Source of the DNA: Closterium sp. NIES-65
Lineage: Eukaryota > Streptophyta > Zygnematophyceae > Desmidiales > Closteriaceae
NCBI GenBank assembly: GCA_948144175.1
Contig: CANXME010002074.1
Location: 186,001-250,000, forward strand
DNA length: 64,000 nt
Reading direction: 5' to 3'
The position numbers and the translations under genes are program-made. The notes below the pieces were generated by a model, which searched no databases, had not been told where the DNA came from, and saw only the letters and a list, made by a program, of their open reading frames with translations. Shown one piece after another: positions 49,235 through 60,400 of this stretch (the first letter of the stretch is position 1; each line of letters opens with the position of its first letter).

Positions 49235-50704
49235 TGTGAAAATAGGTAGTTAGAAGTAGGAGCCATAGTTAGGTCTTTCCTAGCTAGGCAAGAATAGTTA
49301 AGGCAAAAGAGAGGGATGCACTAGCAAGCAATAGGATACATATAGGAAACCCTAAAGGGTTGTACTCGCTATAGAGTACCCCACTGCAGGCTAGAGAACA
49401 AAGATAACATTTTGACACACCCCCATAGCCAAAGTGGGGTGTAATCAGCAGAGCAAGCAAAACAGAACAAGCTCAGGGTGGATCACAATGTCACCACACA
49501 TTCTGAGCACAAGTTCAAGAAGAAATAGTTTAAAGTTCACTATTATGAGCAAAGCTAGAGGCTATCGCATAGGGCAAGTAAGGAGGAGGAGGCGAGACTG
49601 TAAGAGGAGAGGAGATAGGAGGCAACGACTGAAGCAGCAGACACACGGGCTACAGGAGGCACACTGGCACAGCGGCTACCGGAACAGCGCTCCGGACTAC
49701 TGGAGTAACTGGCCCCGCGGCTAAAAGTAGCGGCAGACGAGCAACGGACCCACGGGCGACTGGCGCAGGTGGCTACTACTGGGCTACCGGAGCGACTCCC
49801 CGGACTACAGGTGCTGCTGGCGACACGACGACAACCTCCGATCAACCTCCCCAAACAGTCCCACCCCCCTTGACACACACCCGCTGCTTCACCCCTAGCT
49901 CCACTCCCCCTTCACCCCCCTTAGTACCACTCCGACGGCTCCAACAGGTCCACCCCCCCTCAGCGGCAGCTGCAGCACAGGGAGACGGAGGAGGAGGAGG
50001 AGCAGGGAATAGCACACAGTGGCTTCACCCCCATACCCCTCACCCCCAAACCCTAATTCAGGAGAACGGGCTGTAGGAGGGGTGGGGCTCCAGTAGAAGC
50101 ACGGGGGACAGCAGGGAGGGCAGGGGCAGCGAGGAAAGGGCCGCCCACGGGCCTGGCACAGCCGCCCGAACCGTGCGCAGGCGGCCCGAGCCGCGCGCGG
50201 GCCTGGCGCAGCCCGTACGGGCCGCGGACGGGTCTGGCGCGGCTCGTACGTGCCGCGCGCAGGCTGAACGGGCCGCGCGCAGGCCACGACGGGCGACGGG
50301 GGGCGACGCGGAGGTCCCCGTCGCCCGTCGCAGCGCCTCCCGAGAGCAGCGCGCGGCGTGACGGGGCAGTAACCCGCCGCGGGTCTCGGGGCGCACGGCG
50401 GGAAGAGAACCGCCGCGCGCCTCGGGGCGCACGGCGGGCAGAAAACCGCCGCGCGCCTAGCAGTTGCAATGGAAGGAGTGTGGTGGGGCCCACAGGCCCG
50501 GAGCTTACTGCTCTGATACCATGTGAAAATTGGTAGTTAGAAGTAGGAGCCATAGCTAGGTCTTTCCTAGCTAGGCAAGAATAGTTTAGGCAAAAGAGAG
50601 GGATGCACTAGCAAGCAACAGGATACATATCGGAAACCCTAAGGGGTTGTACTCGCTATAGAGTACCCCATTGCAGGCTAGAGAACAAAGATAACATTCT
50701 GACA
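49235..50704 (-). mobile_element. Short non-autonomous LTR element of copia type (minus)
   Basis: 183-bp LTRs at 49235-49417 and 50522-50704 (eight differences, about 4%). The target duplication TCTGG lies at 49230-49234 and 50705-50709. On the minus strand a perfect primer site TGGTATCAGAGC abuts the 5' LTR and the polypurine tract CTATGGGGGTG abuts the 3' LTR. The 1.1-kb interior keeps a GC-rich leader and the 3' block TGTGATCCACCCTGAGCTT shared with the full-length copia elements, but has no gag or pol. It is probably a deletion derivative mobilised in trans. Confidence 0.9.
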
Positions 50705-50709
50705 TCTGG

Positions 50710-51536
50710 CCCTGCTGACTGTGGAGAAGTGCAACGCAACATCTCTCCTCTCAGTGTTTCTGTCTCACCTGCAGGCTCTCGGCATCGACCTACACAGGAT
50801 CGCTGGTATAAGCACCGATGGGGCGAAGGTGATGATGGGGCGCAAGAACGGCCTCGTCGTACGACTTCGCCTCCGCATACCGCATCTCGTCTCAAGCCAC
50901 TGTGTTGCCCACAGGTACGTTTATTGTTGCACCATACTAAAGCTGCTTCTCTTCATCATCCTATGCTAATATCTCGTGTTGCTATTTTGTGTTGTGCTGT
51001 GCCTGCAGGGAGGCGCTCGCAGCAAAACATGCAGCGGTGGCCCTTCCCGAGTTCGACATGGTTGACAGCCTCATCAGTCAACTCGCAGAGCATCTCGACC
51101 GTTCCTGCCCATGGCATCAACGGTTTCTGGAGCTTCAAGAACTCTTCACGCGATCATCGTCATGCTGTACGAGTGGGACGAAACGCTGTACGAGCTCGCC
51201 ACGAGCTACAGGTTTCACTTCGTCTTGTACTTCCTGGCCGACGTGCTCGAGCGGCTGAACATCCTGACCAAGTCTTTCCAGCAGCGAGAGGTGAGCGACT
51301 TGTCGTTTCAGTGTGTGCTGCACTTGTCATGATGTCTTGTTATTGTATGTGTGGCTTCTGTGTGTGTATGTCAATGCAGTTCTATTGTTGACGGTTAAAC
51401 ACAACACTAATCGTCTGAGAAATCACCCCCTGGCTCGACTTCCTTGTGTCCCTCCATGTTATTTCTGTCGCCCAAACATAGCTTGACATTGTAGGTGTGC
51501 ACGCGCAGATCAGGAGAACCATCTCTTGTCAAACAC
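50710..51536 (+). pseudogene. hAT-like transposase gene, 3' segment
   Basis: Reads LLTVEKCNATSLLSVFLSHL, then GISTDGAKVMMGRKNGLVVR, then LRIPHLVSSHCVAHR to a donor CACAG/GTACGT at 50914. After an intron the frame resumes at 51009 with EALAAKHAAVALPEFDMVDS, SQLAEHLDRSCP and RFLELQELF, then shifts by one near 51150 to MLYEWDETLYELATSYRFHF and LERLNILTKSFQQRE with a GTGAGC donor at about 51291. A further exon-like piece ends at 51536 where a copia LTR begins. The GISTDGA...M.GR..G...RL....PHL...HC.AHR block is diagnostic of ZNF862-like hAT transposases. The dimerisation domain would lie beyond the window. Confidence 0.7.
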
Positions 51537-51886
51537 AATATATGTGTTATTGCTGTGTAGGCTATAGTGGGTTAGCCTTTAGGGAGTACACAACTTCAGG
51601 GTTTCATACTTGTACTGCAATGTTGTGTAGTTCAATCACTTCTTGATTCTAACATGATATTAAGAGCTTAGGTTCTAGACCTAAGGGCCCACCGTTCTGC
51701 TAGAGGTGCCCTCGTGCGCCTTTCCCCTAATGCGCCCTCGTGCGCTCTCCTCTCATGCTGCCCGTGTGTAGCCCGCTAGCAGCCCGAGCGCGGCCCCGCC
51801 GTTTTAGCGCACGTAAGAAAACCGCCGCCTAGGGCGGCCCGATTTCTCTCATGCGCCCCAGCAAACCGCCGCCCGTAGGCCCCTGC
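51537..51886 (+). mobile_element. 5' LTR and leader of a copia element, split by a gypsy insertion
   Basis: LTR 51537-51654 (118 bp, TGTCAAACAC...TTCTAACA) resembles the LTR of the 11378-18465 element but is diverged. A degenerate primer site TGATATTAAGAGC, a short hairpin and GGGCCCACC (51685-51693) follow, then a GC-rich leader that stops at the gypsy LTR. The rest lies beyond the window if present. Confidence 0.8.
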
Positions 51887-53517
51887 TGTGAGAGTACGAC
51901 GGCTTATGCCAGCTATGCTTGCTTGCCTTTACTTTATCATGCTATTTCTAGCATAGGATAATTATATGCATGCATGAATTGCTTGATTTCCTAGGCTAGG
52001 TGCTTTCCTATATTTTATTATAGTTATAGCACCGAGCTAGGTCGCGTGCACCGAATTCTGGCTTTTCGGTTGCCACCGAATTGCCTTCTACCGAATTCGG
52101 TGTGGATCTGTTCGGGACGCTACGCGGCCCGCGTAACCTTCGCGTAACACCTGGTTACGGGGCCTTGTGTCGAGCCTATATATAGCCTTGTGTTGTACCC
52201 AGGTGATAATTCAATTCGACTCAATTCTCATTCTCTTTTCTGAACTCGATCCTAGATCCTCACACTTGGTATAAGAGCCTGTTTAGACGCGAAGTTTTTC
52301 GAACGCTAAAACCTAGCTTTTAAAACCGCGGGGGCAACGACGGGAAGCGCCGATTTCGGGTACGTAAACCAGTTCCGCGCTATTTTCTAACGTCCCCCTC
52401 GAACCGGTTTTCAAACACTCCTCAGGTCCAGTGGCGAAAAAGTTGGAATTTTGACCGTCGGATCGATTCGAATCTCAACGGCCTCGAGAATTTCGCCCAA
52501 AGAAGTTGGAATTTGGAGCGTCGGATCGAATTTCTTCTCAACGGCCGAGATCAGACGCGAATTTCAACTAAGGGAGAATCACGCGACCTACAGAATCAGC
52601 CCTCGTCATTTCTGCAGTCAACTCGACTCACAGTAAGATGACCATCGCCTAAAATTCATTTATCTTCCTATAAATCGCCAAATGGAGGAAAACGCTGATA
52701 ATTCCGTACGGAAAATTACGGAGTTACACACCGGTTTGGACCAGACGCGAGCGGCACTCCAGCGAATAGAGGCGCTTCTCGCGAACCAGTCGGCAGCCGC
52801 CACAGCAGCAGCGACCACAGCGACTGCAGCACGACCGAGGCTCCCGGAGGCGTTCGATCCAAGCGCGAAGGGATCCGACGTCCGGCGATTCGTGGCCACC
52901 CTCGAAATTTACTTCGAGGCCATTGGCTGTTCGACCCCGCAACACGACGCAGCAAGGATTTGGCTCGCAGCGACACTGTTACGTGGACCGGCTCTCGAAT
53001 GGATTTACTACACCGACGTAGCCCGCGGGGAGAAAACGTGGCAGCAGTTTTGGGCAGATTTAATCGAGCGTTTTGAACCAATTAATACAACCTACATGGT
53101 GCGGCAGCAGATACACCGACACAAGCAATACAGTAGTGTAACACAGTACACGCAGCAGATGGAGTTACTGTTCAACCGCATCACCGACCTGACCGAAGGC
53201 AAAAAAATCCAGGCGTACACCGGAGGGTTAAAAATGGAGATTCGGCGGCAGGTGATTGCGGCGAATTACAACAGCTACAGAGACATCGTGCGTGCTGCCG
53301 AGCGATACGACGCGCTGACTCGAGGTCAACCCGAAACACGACGCTTCACGCCGAACCGTACATTCGGCACGGAGCGATCGGCACCCCCCACGTTCGCCGA
53401 ACCGATGGATATCGATAAATACGACGCGAAGCAGCAGCCGACAAAATGCGAATTTTGCGGCGCAGCAGGACATCAGTTTTTGTCGTGCTACAAAATGAAG
53501 AAAGCACTGTCAGAGTA
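51887..53517 (+). mobile_element. Ty3/gypsy element: 5' LTR, primer site and gag, split by a copia insertion
   Basis: LTR 51887-52264 (378 bp) begins TGTGAG and ends CTCACA, with a TATA-like CTATATATAGCC near 52177. The primer site TTGGTATAAGAGC follows at about 52267. Gag begins MEENADNSVRKITELHTGLD at 52682 and shows a retrotransposon-gag domain (LEIYFEAIGCS, LRGPALEWIYYTD, QQFWADLIERFEP, YTQQMELLFNRITDLTEGKK) and a zinc knuckle CEFCGAAGHQFLSC near 53447-53490. The visible gag is open up to the insertion. Pol lies beyond the window. Unlike its copia neighbours it is not GC-extreme. Confidence 0.88.
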
Positions 53518-53749
53518 TTATAGCTGATGCATGTTTGTAGGCTATAGTGGGGTAGCACATATGGGGTACAGGGTTTCTAGGGTTGTATTTGTACCCAATC
53601 TTTCCTTAGTCATTTCATTCCTGTTCACTTATTTCACATGGTATAGAGCGGGTCCTTCCTTAGGACCGTTTTTTTAGGGCCCACCGAAGCGCGCCCCGAG
53701 GCGCGCCCTTTTTTTTTTTTTTTTCAGCGACCCCTCGGGTCGCCATTTC

Positions 53750-54640
53750 CCTCGCGGCCCCGCTGTCCCTCAGACGCGGCCCCGCCACCCCTCCTGATCG
53801 CGGCCCCGCCGCCTGCTTGACGCGGCCCCGCCGCCGGCTCTGACGCGGCCCTGCCGCCCGCTTCGTCGCGGCCCCGCCGCCTGCTTGACGCGGCCCCGCC
53901 GCCTCCACTGACGCGGCCCCGCCGCCGGCTCTGACGCGGCCCTGCCGCCCGCTTCGTCGCGGCCCCGCCGCCTGCTTGACGCGGCCCCGCCGCCTCCACT
54001 GACGCGGCCCCACCGCCGGCTCCGCCGCTGCACCCTACGGCCCGCCGCCTCACCTGACGGCCCCGCCGCTGCACCTGCCGGCCCGCCGCTCACCTGCCGG
54101 CCTGCCGCTGCACCCAGCGGCCCGCCGCTTCACCTGACGGCCCCGCCGCTGCACCTGCCGGCCCGCCGCTGCACCCTACGGCCCGCCGCTGCACCCTACG
54201 GCCCGCCGCCTCACCTAGTCGGCCCGCCGCCTCACCTGCCGGCCCGCCGCTGCACCTGCCGGCCCGCCGCTGCACCCTACGGCCCGCTGCTGCACCCTAC
54301 GGCCCGCCACCTAACCTGGTCGGCCCGCCGCTGCACCCTACGGCCCCGCCGCTGCACCTGCCGGCCCGCCGCTGCACCGGTCGACCCGCCGCTGCACCTG
54401 ACGGCCCCGCCCCTGCATCTTCCGGCCAACCGCCCCAGCAGCAGAGCCGCCCCAGCAGCCGAACCGCCCGGGAGCCGAGCCGCCCAACGCCAAGCCGCCC
54501 GGGACCCGAGCCGCCCTGCCGCCGAGCCGCCCGGGAGCCGAGCCGCCCTGCACCCGAGCCGCCCTGCCGCCGAGCCGCCTGGGAGCCGAGCCGCTGTGCA
54601 CCCGAGCCGCCCGGTCGCTGAGCCGCCTTTCTGCGGAGCT
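53750..54640 (+). repeat. GC-rich repetitive leader of the outer copia element
   Basis: Built from GACGCGGCCCCGCCGCC-type units. A longer block of about 100-130 bp appears twice between 53810 and 54015, then CCCGCCGCTGCACCTGCCGG-type units follow, then GAGCCGCCC-type units near the gag start. It produces long Ala/Gly/Arg-rich frames on the minus strand that are not genes. Confidence 0.85.
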
Positions 54641-55146
54641 GCACGACCTGCCCTGCCTGGTGAGCACAGTCCCACTGACACTGCGAGCTCTTTCCCTACT
54701 GCTTGCACTGCGTCGCTGTCGTCGCCATGGCTACCCCTAGTGTCCTAGCTTTTGACGCTGAGGGTCGCGCCATTGATTTTGAGGTCTGGTTAGACGACCT
54801 GCAGCTGTTCTTACAGTGCGACAGGGCTGACGGCCTTTCTCTCTTTGACCTCACCTCTGGCGCCTCTCCTGCTCCTGCTACTGATGCTGATCCCACTGTC
54901 CGCTCTCAGTGGGCCACCCGCGATGCTGCTGCACGTCTTGCTGTGCGTCGCCACCTCCCTACCTCTGAGCGTGCGCACTTTAGTCAGTACAAGAGTGCTC
55001 AGACCTTGTACGACGCTGTAGTTGCGCGCTACTCCTCCCCTGCCACTGCTGCACTGAGCCGTCTCATGCTTCCCTACCTCTTTCCTGACCTCTCTGCCTT
55101 TCCCACTGTTGCTGACCTCATTACGCACCTCCGCACTAGTGACACT

Positions 55147-57430
55147 TGTCAGATTACTATAGCTTATACATGTTGTAGGCTGTAGTGGGGTAGCACATAA
55201 GGGGTACAACCCAATTAGGGTTGGTACTTGTACTGTTTTCATTTCATAGTTGATCATTCCTGTTCCTTACTTCCACATGGTATAGAGCGGGTTCCCTGTG
55301 GGAACTTCGCCTAGGGCCCACCGAAGCGCGCCCCGAGGCGCGCGATCGTTTTTTTTTTTTTTTTTTTTTTTTTTTTGCGACCCCCCGAGTCGCCCTTCCC
55401 CACGCGGCCCCGCTGCCCTTCACGCAGCCCCGCCGCCCTTCCTAGCGGTCCCGCCCACCCTTCGAGCGGCCCCGCCTCTCCTTCGCGGCCCCGCCGTCTA
55501 GTCGCGGCCCCACCACCTCCTCGCGGCCCCACTACGACGCGGCCCCGCCGCCTGCTCGGACGCGGCCCCGCCGCCTGCTCCGACACGGCCCCGCCGCCCG
55601 CTACGAAGCGGCCCCGCCGCCTGCTCAGACGCGGCCACGCCGCCTGCTCAACCGCGGCCCCGCCGCCCGCTACGACGCGGCCTCCGCCGCCTGCTCAGCC
55701 GCGGCCCCGCCGCCCTCTACGGCGCGGCCTCCGCCGCCTGCTCAGCCGCGGCCCCGCCGCCCGCTACTACGCGGCCCCGCCACCGGCTCAGTCGCGGGTG
55801 CTCCCAGCGGCCCGCCGCTGCACCTCTGCCGGCTCCGCCGTCTCCTGTCCCGGCCCCGCCGTCCCCTATCCCGGCCCCGCCGCTGCTCCCTGACGGCCCG
55901 CCGCTACGCCCTGACGGCCCGCCGCTGCACCTGTCCCGGCTCCGCCGCTGCACCCTGACGGCCCCGCCGTCCCCTGTCCCGGCCCCGCCGCTGCACCCTG
56001 ACGGCCCCGCCGTCCCTTGTCCCGGCCCCGCCACTACACTGCAGCCGAGCCGCCCAGCAGCAGCCGAACCGCCCAGCAGCAGCCGAGCCGCCCAGCAGCA
56101 GCCGAGCCGCCCAGCAGCAGCCGAGCCGCCCAGCAGCAGCCGAGCCGCCCAGCAGCAGCCGAGCCGCCCAGCAGCAGCCGAGCCGCCCAGCAGCAGCCGA
56201 GCCGCCCAGCAGCAGCCGAGCCGCCCGGTACCCAAGCCGCCCGAGCCGCCCAATCCGCCCGAGCCGCCCGAGCCGCCCGAGCCGCCCCACCAGCCCGAGC
56301 CGCCTGCTGCTGACCTACCCGACTCTCCTAGCCCGGTGAGACTTTCAGCTGCTGCCATGGCCACCCCCAATGTTCTTACTTTTGACGCTGAGGGGAGGGC
56401 CATTGACTTTGCCGTCTGGATCGAAGACCTGCAGCTGTACTTACTGTGTGATGCGATAGATGAGGTCTCTCTCTTTGACTTTGTCTCTGGCGCTGTCCCT
56501 GCCCCGCCTGCTGATGCTGACTCTGCCGTTCGCTCCAAGTGGGCGACCCGCGATGCTGCTGCACGTCTTGCTGTGCGTCGCCACCTCCCTTCCTCTGAGC
56601 GTGCCCACTTTAGTCAGTGCAAGACCGCTCAGGCCTTGTACGACGCTGTAGTTGCACGCTACTCCTCCCCTTCCTCCGCTACCCTTAGCCGCCTCATGCT
56701 ACCGTTTCTCTTCCCTGACCTCGCTTCCTTTCCCACTGTTGCTGACCTCGTTACCCACCTCCGCGCTAGTGACACCCGCTACCGCGCTGCCCTTCCTGCT
56801 GAGTTCCGCGCTGCGAACCCTCCTCCCATGTACATCACTCTCTACTTTCTCGTCACCCGTCTCCCTGAGTCCCTTCGTGTCGTTAGGGACCAGTTTCTCT
56901 CTGTCTGTCCCACCACTCTCACTGTCGACCTCCTTGAGGAGTCCCTGATAGCGGCTGAGAAGAGTATAGTCGCTGTAGGGGCCTCTCGGGGTGACCCTCG
57001 CACCCCCATCTTTGAGGGGTGTGGTCCTTCCCCCCTGCTGCCCTCTGTCGCCTCTGCCGCTGCGGCCGACCTCGCTGGTTTTGAGTCGGTCGGCGCGGCG
57101 TCTGCCCCCAGCGGCAGACGCCGCTCTGGCAAGGGCAAGGGGGGCAAGGGAGCGGGTGGAGCTAGAGGGGGCGGTGGAGGAGGCGGTGGGGGTGGAGGGG
57201 GGAGTGGGGGTGGCGGTGGGGGTGGTGGCGGGAGTGGAGGTACTGGTGGCGGCGGTGGAGGCGGAGGTGGCGGCGGAGGTGGTAGCGGAGGAGGCGGTGG
57301 GAGCGGTGGGGGCGACGGTCCTGGTGGGGGAGGTGGCGGTGGAGACGGGGGTGGCGGTGGAGGCGGGGGTGGCGGTGGAGGCGGGGGTCGGAGTGGCTCG
57401 TCCCAGCGGAGCAGCTCTGGGGGTGGTCAG

Positions 57431-57461
<31 letters not shown>

Positions 57462-60400
57462 CGCAGCAGCAGCCGCAGCAGCAGCAGCGCTCTCGCACCG
57501 TCCCCGGCCCTCAGCAGCTCCGTGAGTGGTACTTGCAGCGTCAGCGCGGTGGTGCGCTTGGTCCCTGCCCCTACGTTCTTCGCACTGGTGACCGTGCAGG
57601 GGAGAGGTGTGGAGGCGCCCACACAGCCCGTCGCTGCTTTGGCCGCCTGACCGACGCCTGGCGTCAGCAGTTTCCGGAGGCCGCTGAGATCCCCCGCTGG
57701 GGAGAGCTGTCTAGGGCTGGTGTAGCTATTTATGATCTTGACTTTGATGCTATTCTCTCTGCTATGTATGCTGTGACTGGTAGTGATGAGGATGACTGTT
57801 ACCGGTGTTTCCCGCCCGACCCGGGCATTGGTACTGCCGCGTCAGGTACTAGTGAGGCTGCTGCTCTAGGTGCCAGTGAGTCTGTGCTCTCAGGTACTGG
57901 TGAGTCCGCCCTCTCAGGTACTGTGTCGGCTTCGGCCTCTCACACCTTCACCCTTGACTCTGGGGCGTCTCGCTCCTTCTTTAGGGACCGCACCACTCTC
58001 ACGCCGCTGAGTCGGCCTGTTGCGGTGTCCCTGGCTGACCCCTCTGGGGGGCCTGTCCTGTCTCGCTTCTCCACTGTCCTCCCGTGTCCGGCGGCCCCCT
58101 CTGGCACCCTGACTGGTCTCTACCTCCCCTCGTTCTCGACGAACTTGGTGAGTGGTGCTGACCTCCAGGATGCGGGTGTCCACCAGTTCACCCCTGCTCG
58201 TCAGCGGGTGACCCACTGCACGGAGGCGAATACAGGTCGCCACCTGGCTACGTTTACACGTCGGCCAGGGTCGAGCCTGTACACACTGACCACTGCTTCT
58301 CCTCCAGGTACTGCGTCTGGTAGGGTCCCTTCGTCTGGTCAGGTGTTTGCTGCAGCGTCCAGGTCTGGTCCTGAGTCTGCCCCCTGTTCGTGTCGTTGTC
58401 TGTCTCACGAGACCCTCCTCTGGCACCACCGCCTTGGCCACCCCTCTCTGCTTCGGCTCAGAGGCATGGCCTCGCGAGTCCTTGTGTCTGGTCTTCCCCG
58501 GTCCCTCCCTCCCCTTCCTCCGGGCCCTGGCCCTGCCTGTGTCCCCTGTGTCGAGGGGCGCCAGCGTGCTGCCCCTCACTCCTCCCAGTTTCCTCCGACA
58601 GAGGCCCCGTTGCAGACGCTTCACATGGACGTGTGGGGCCCAGCCCGCGTCCGTGGACAGGGTCAGGAGCGCTACTTCCTGCTGGTGGTTGACGACTACT
58701 CGCGTTACACCACAGTCTTCCCCTTGCGCAGCAAGGGTGAGGTCACTGAGGTGTTGATCGACTGGATCCGCGCAGCTCGTCTTCAGCTTCGGAGGAGCTT
58801 TGGCTCTGACTTCCCTGTTTTGCGTCTGCACTCGGACAGAGGCGGAGAGTTCTCCTCTGCCCTCCTGAGTGCCTACTGTCGTGTGCGAGGCATCCGTCAG
58901 ACCTTCACGCTTCCGGACTCACCACAGCAGAATGGGATTGCTGAGCGCCGCATTGGCATGGTCATGGACGTCGCTCGTACGTCCATGATGCATGCGGCAG
59001 CTCCCCATTTTCTGTGGCCGTTTGCGGTCAGGTACGCTGCGCACCAGATCAACCTCCACCCCAGGGTCTCTCGACCGGAGACCTCCCCAGCTCTGCTGTG
59101 GACGGGGAAGGTTGGCGATGCGTCGGCGTTCCGGGTCTGGGGATCTCGGGCGTTTGTTCGCGACCTGTCTGCGGACAAGCTGTCCCCTTGTGCTTCTCCC
59201 TGCGTCTTCCTGGGGTTCCCCCCCGACGCCCCTGGGTGGCAGTTTTACCACCCCACCTCTCGACGTGTTCTGTCCTCCCAGGACGTCACGTTCGACGAGT
59301 CGGTACCCTACTACCGCCTCTTCCCCTACCGCACTCCGTCCCTCCCCCCACCCCCGCTCTTCTTGGTACCAGGTCCCCCCCCGGTAGTCCCCCTCCCCCC
59401 TCAGGGTCCTGCCCCTTCAGGTGTGTCCCAGGTAGACGCGGTTGAGCCTGTCGAGGTCACTGGTGACTCTGGTGCTGCTGCGGGAGCTGAGCCTGGGGGT
59501 GCGGAGCCTGGGGGTGCGGAGTCTGGGGGTGCTGTGCCTGGGGGTGCTGAGCCTGGAGGTGTCGAGCCTGGGGGTGCTGAGCCTGGGGGTGCTGTTCCTG
59601 GGGGTGCTGAGCCTGGGGGTGCTGTACCTGGGGGTGCTGAGCCTGGGGGTGCTGAGCCTGGGGGTGCTGTTCCTGGGGGTGCTGAGCCTGGGGGTGCTGT
59701 GCCTAGGGGTGCTTCGTCTCGCCGGGAGCCACTCTCCCCACAGGAGCTGCGTGAGTGGTTTGCCCGGCGCTGGAGGCGTGCTGCTGGAGCTGGTGGTTCT
59801 TCGACTGCAGAGGGTACTGCTGCCACGCGTCCTGGCGGTGCTCGTCCTGTGGGTGCTGGAGGTGCTGGGTCTGAGAGCTCTCTTGGAGCTGGTACTGCTG
59901 AGGGTGTTGACGCTGAGCCTGCAGTTGGAGGTCCGACTGACAGTACTCCTGGTGCTGCTGCTGGAGGTTCTGGAGCGTCTGGTGGTTCTGCTGGAGGTGC
60001 TGCTGGAGTGGGTGCTCCTGACGGGCCTGCTGGTGCTGTTCCTGCTGTTTCTGGCGTCACCGCGCGGCCCCGACCGTACTTCGTTCCGTTCCTGCAGCAG
60101 GTTCTTGGTCTTGCACCTCCTCCTCCTCCCTTAGAGGGTCCGCAGCCTGTCCGGTCACAGCCACAGCTACAGCCTGCCTCCCCTTTGCCTGCTCCTTCTC
60201 CCTACGCTGGTCCGACTGGAGGTCTTACTGAGCGTCGTGAGCCTGCGTCTCGTCCTGCGTCGCCTGTTCGTACTGAGCGCGCTAGTGGTCGCGGGTCGCG
60301 TCAGCGTCCTCCTCCTGTCCCTGGCACGCACCGGATGTCTTTGCGTCCGTCCACTGCTCCTCTGCGTGCCCCTTTACCTTCTCCTCCTGCTTCCTCTCTT

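Noticed and set aside
54297-54708. Ala/Gly/Arg-rich minus-strand frames of more than 100 residues
   Set aside because: Antisense of the GC-rich copia leader repeats.
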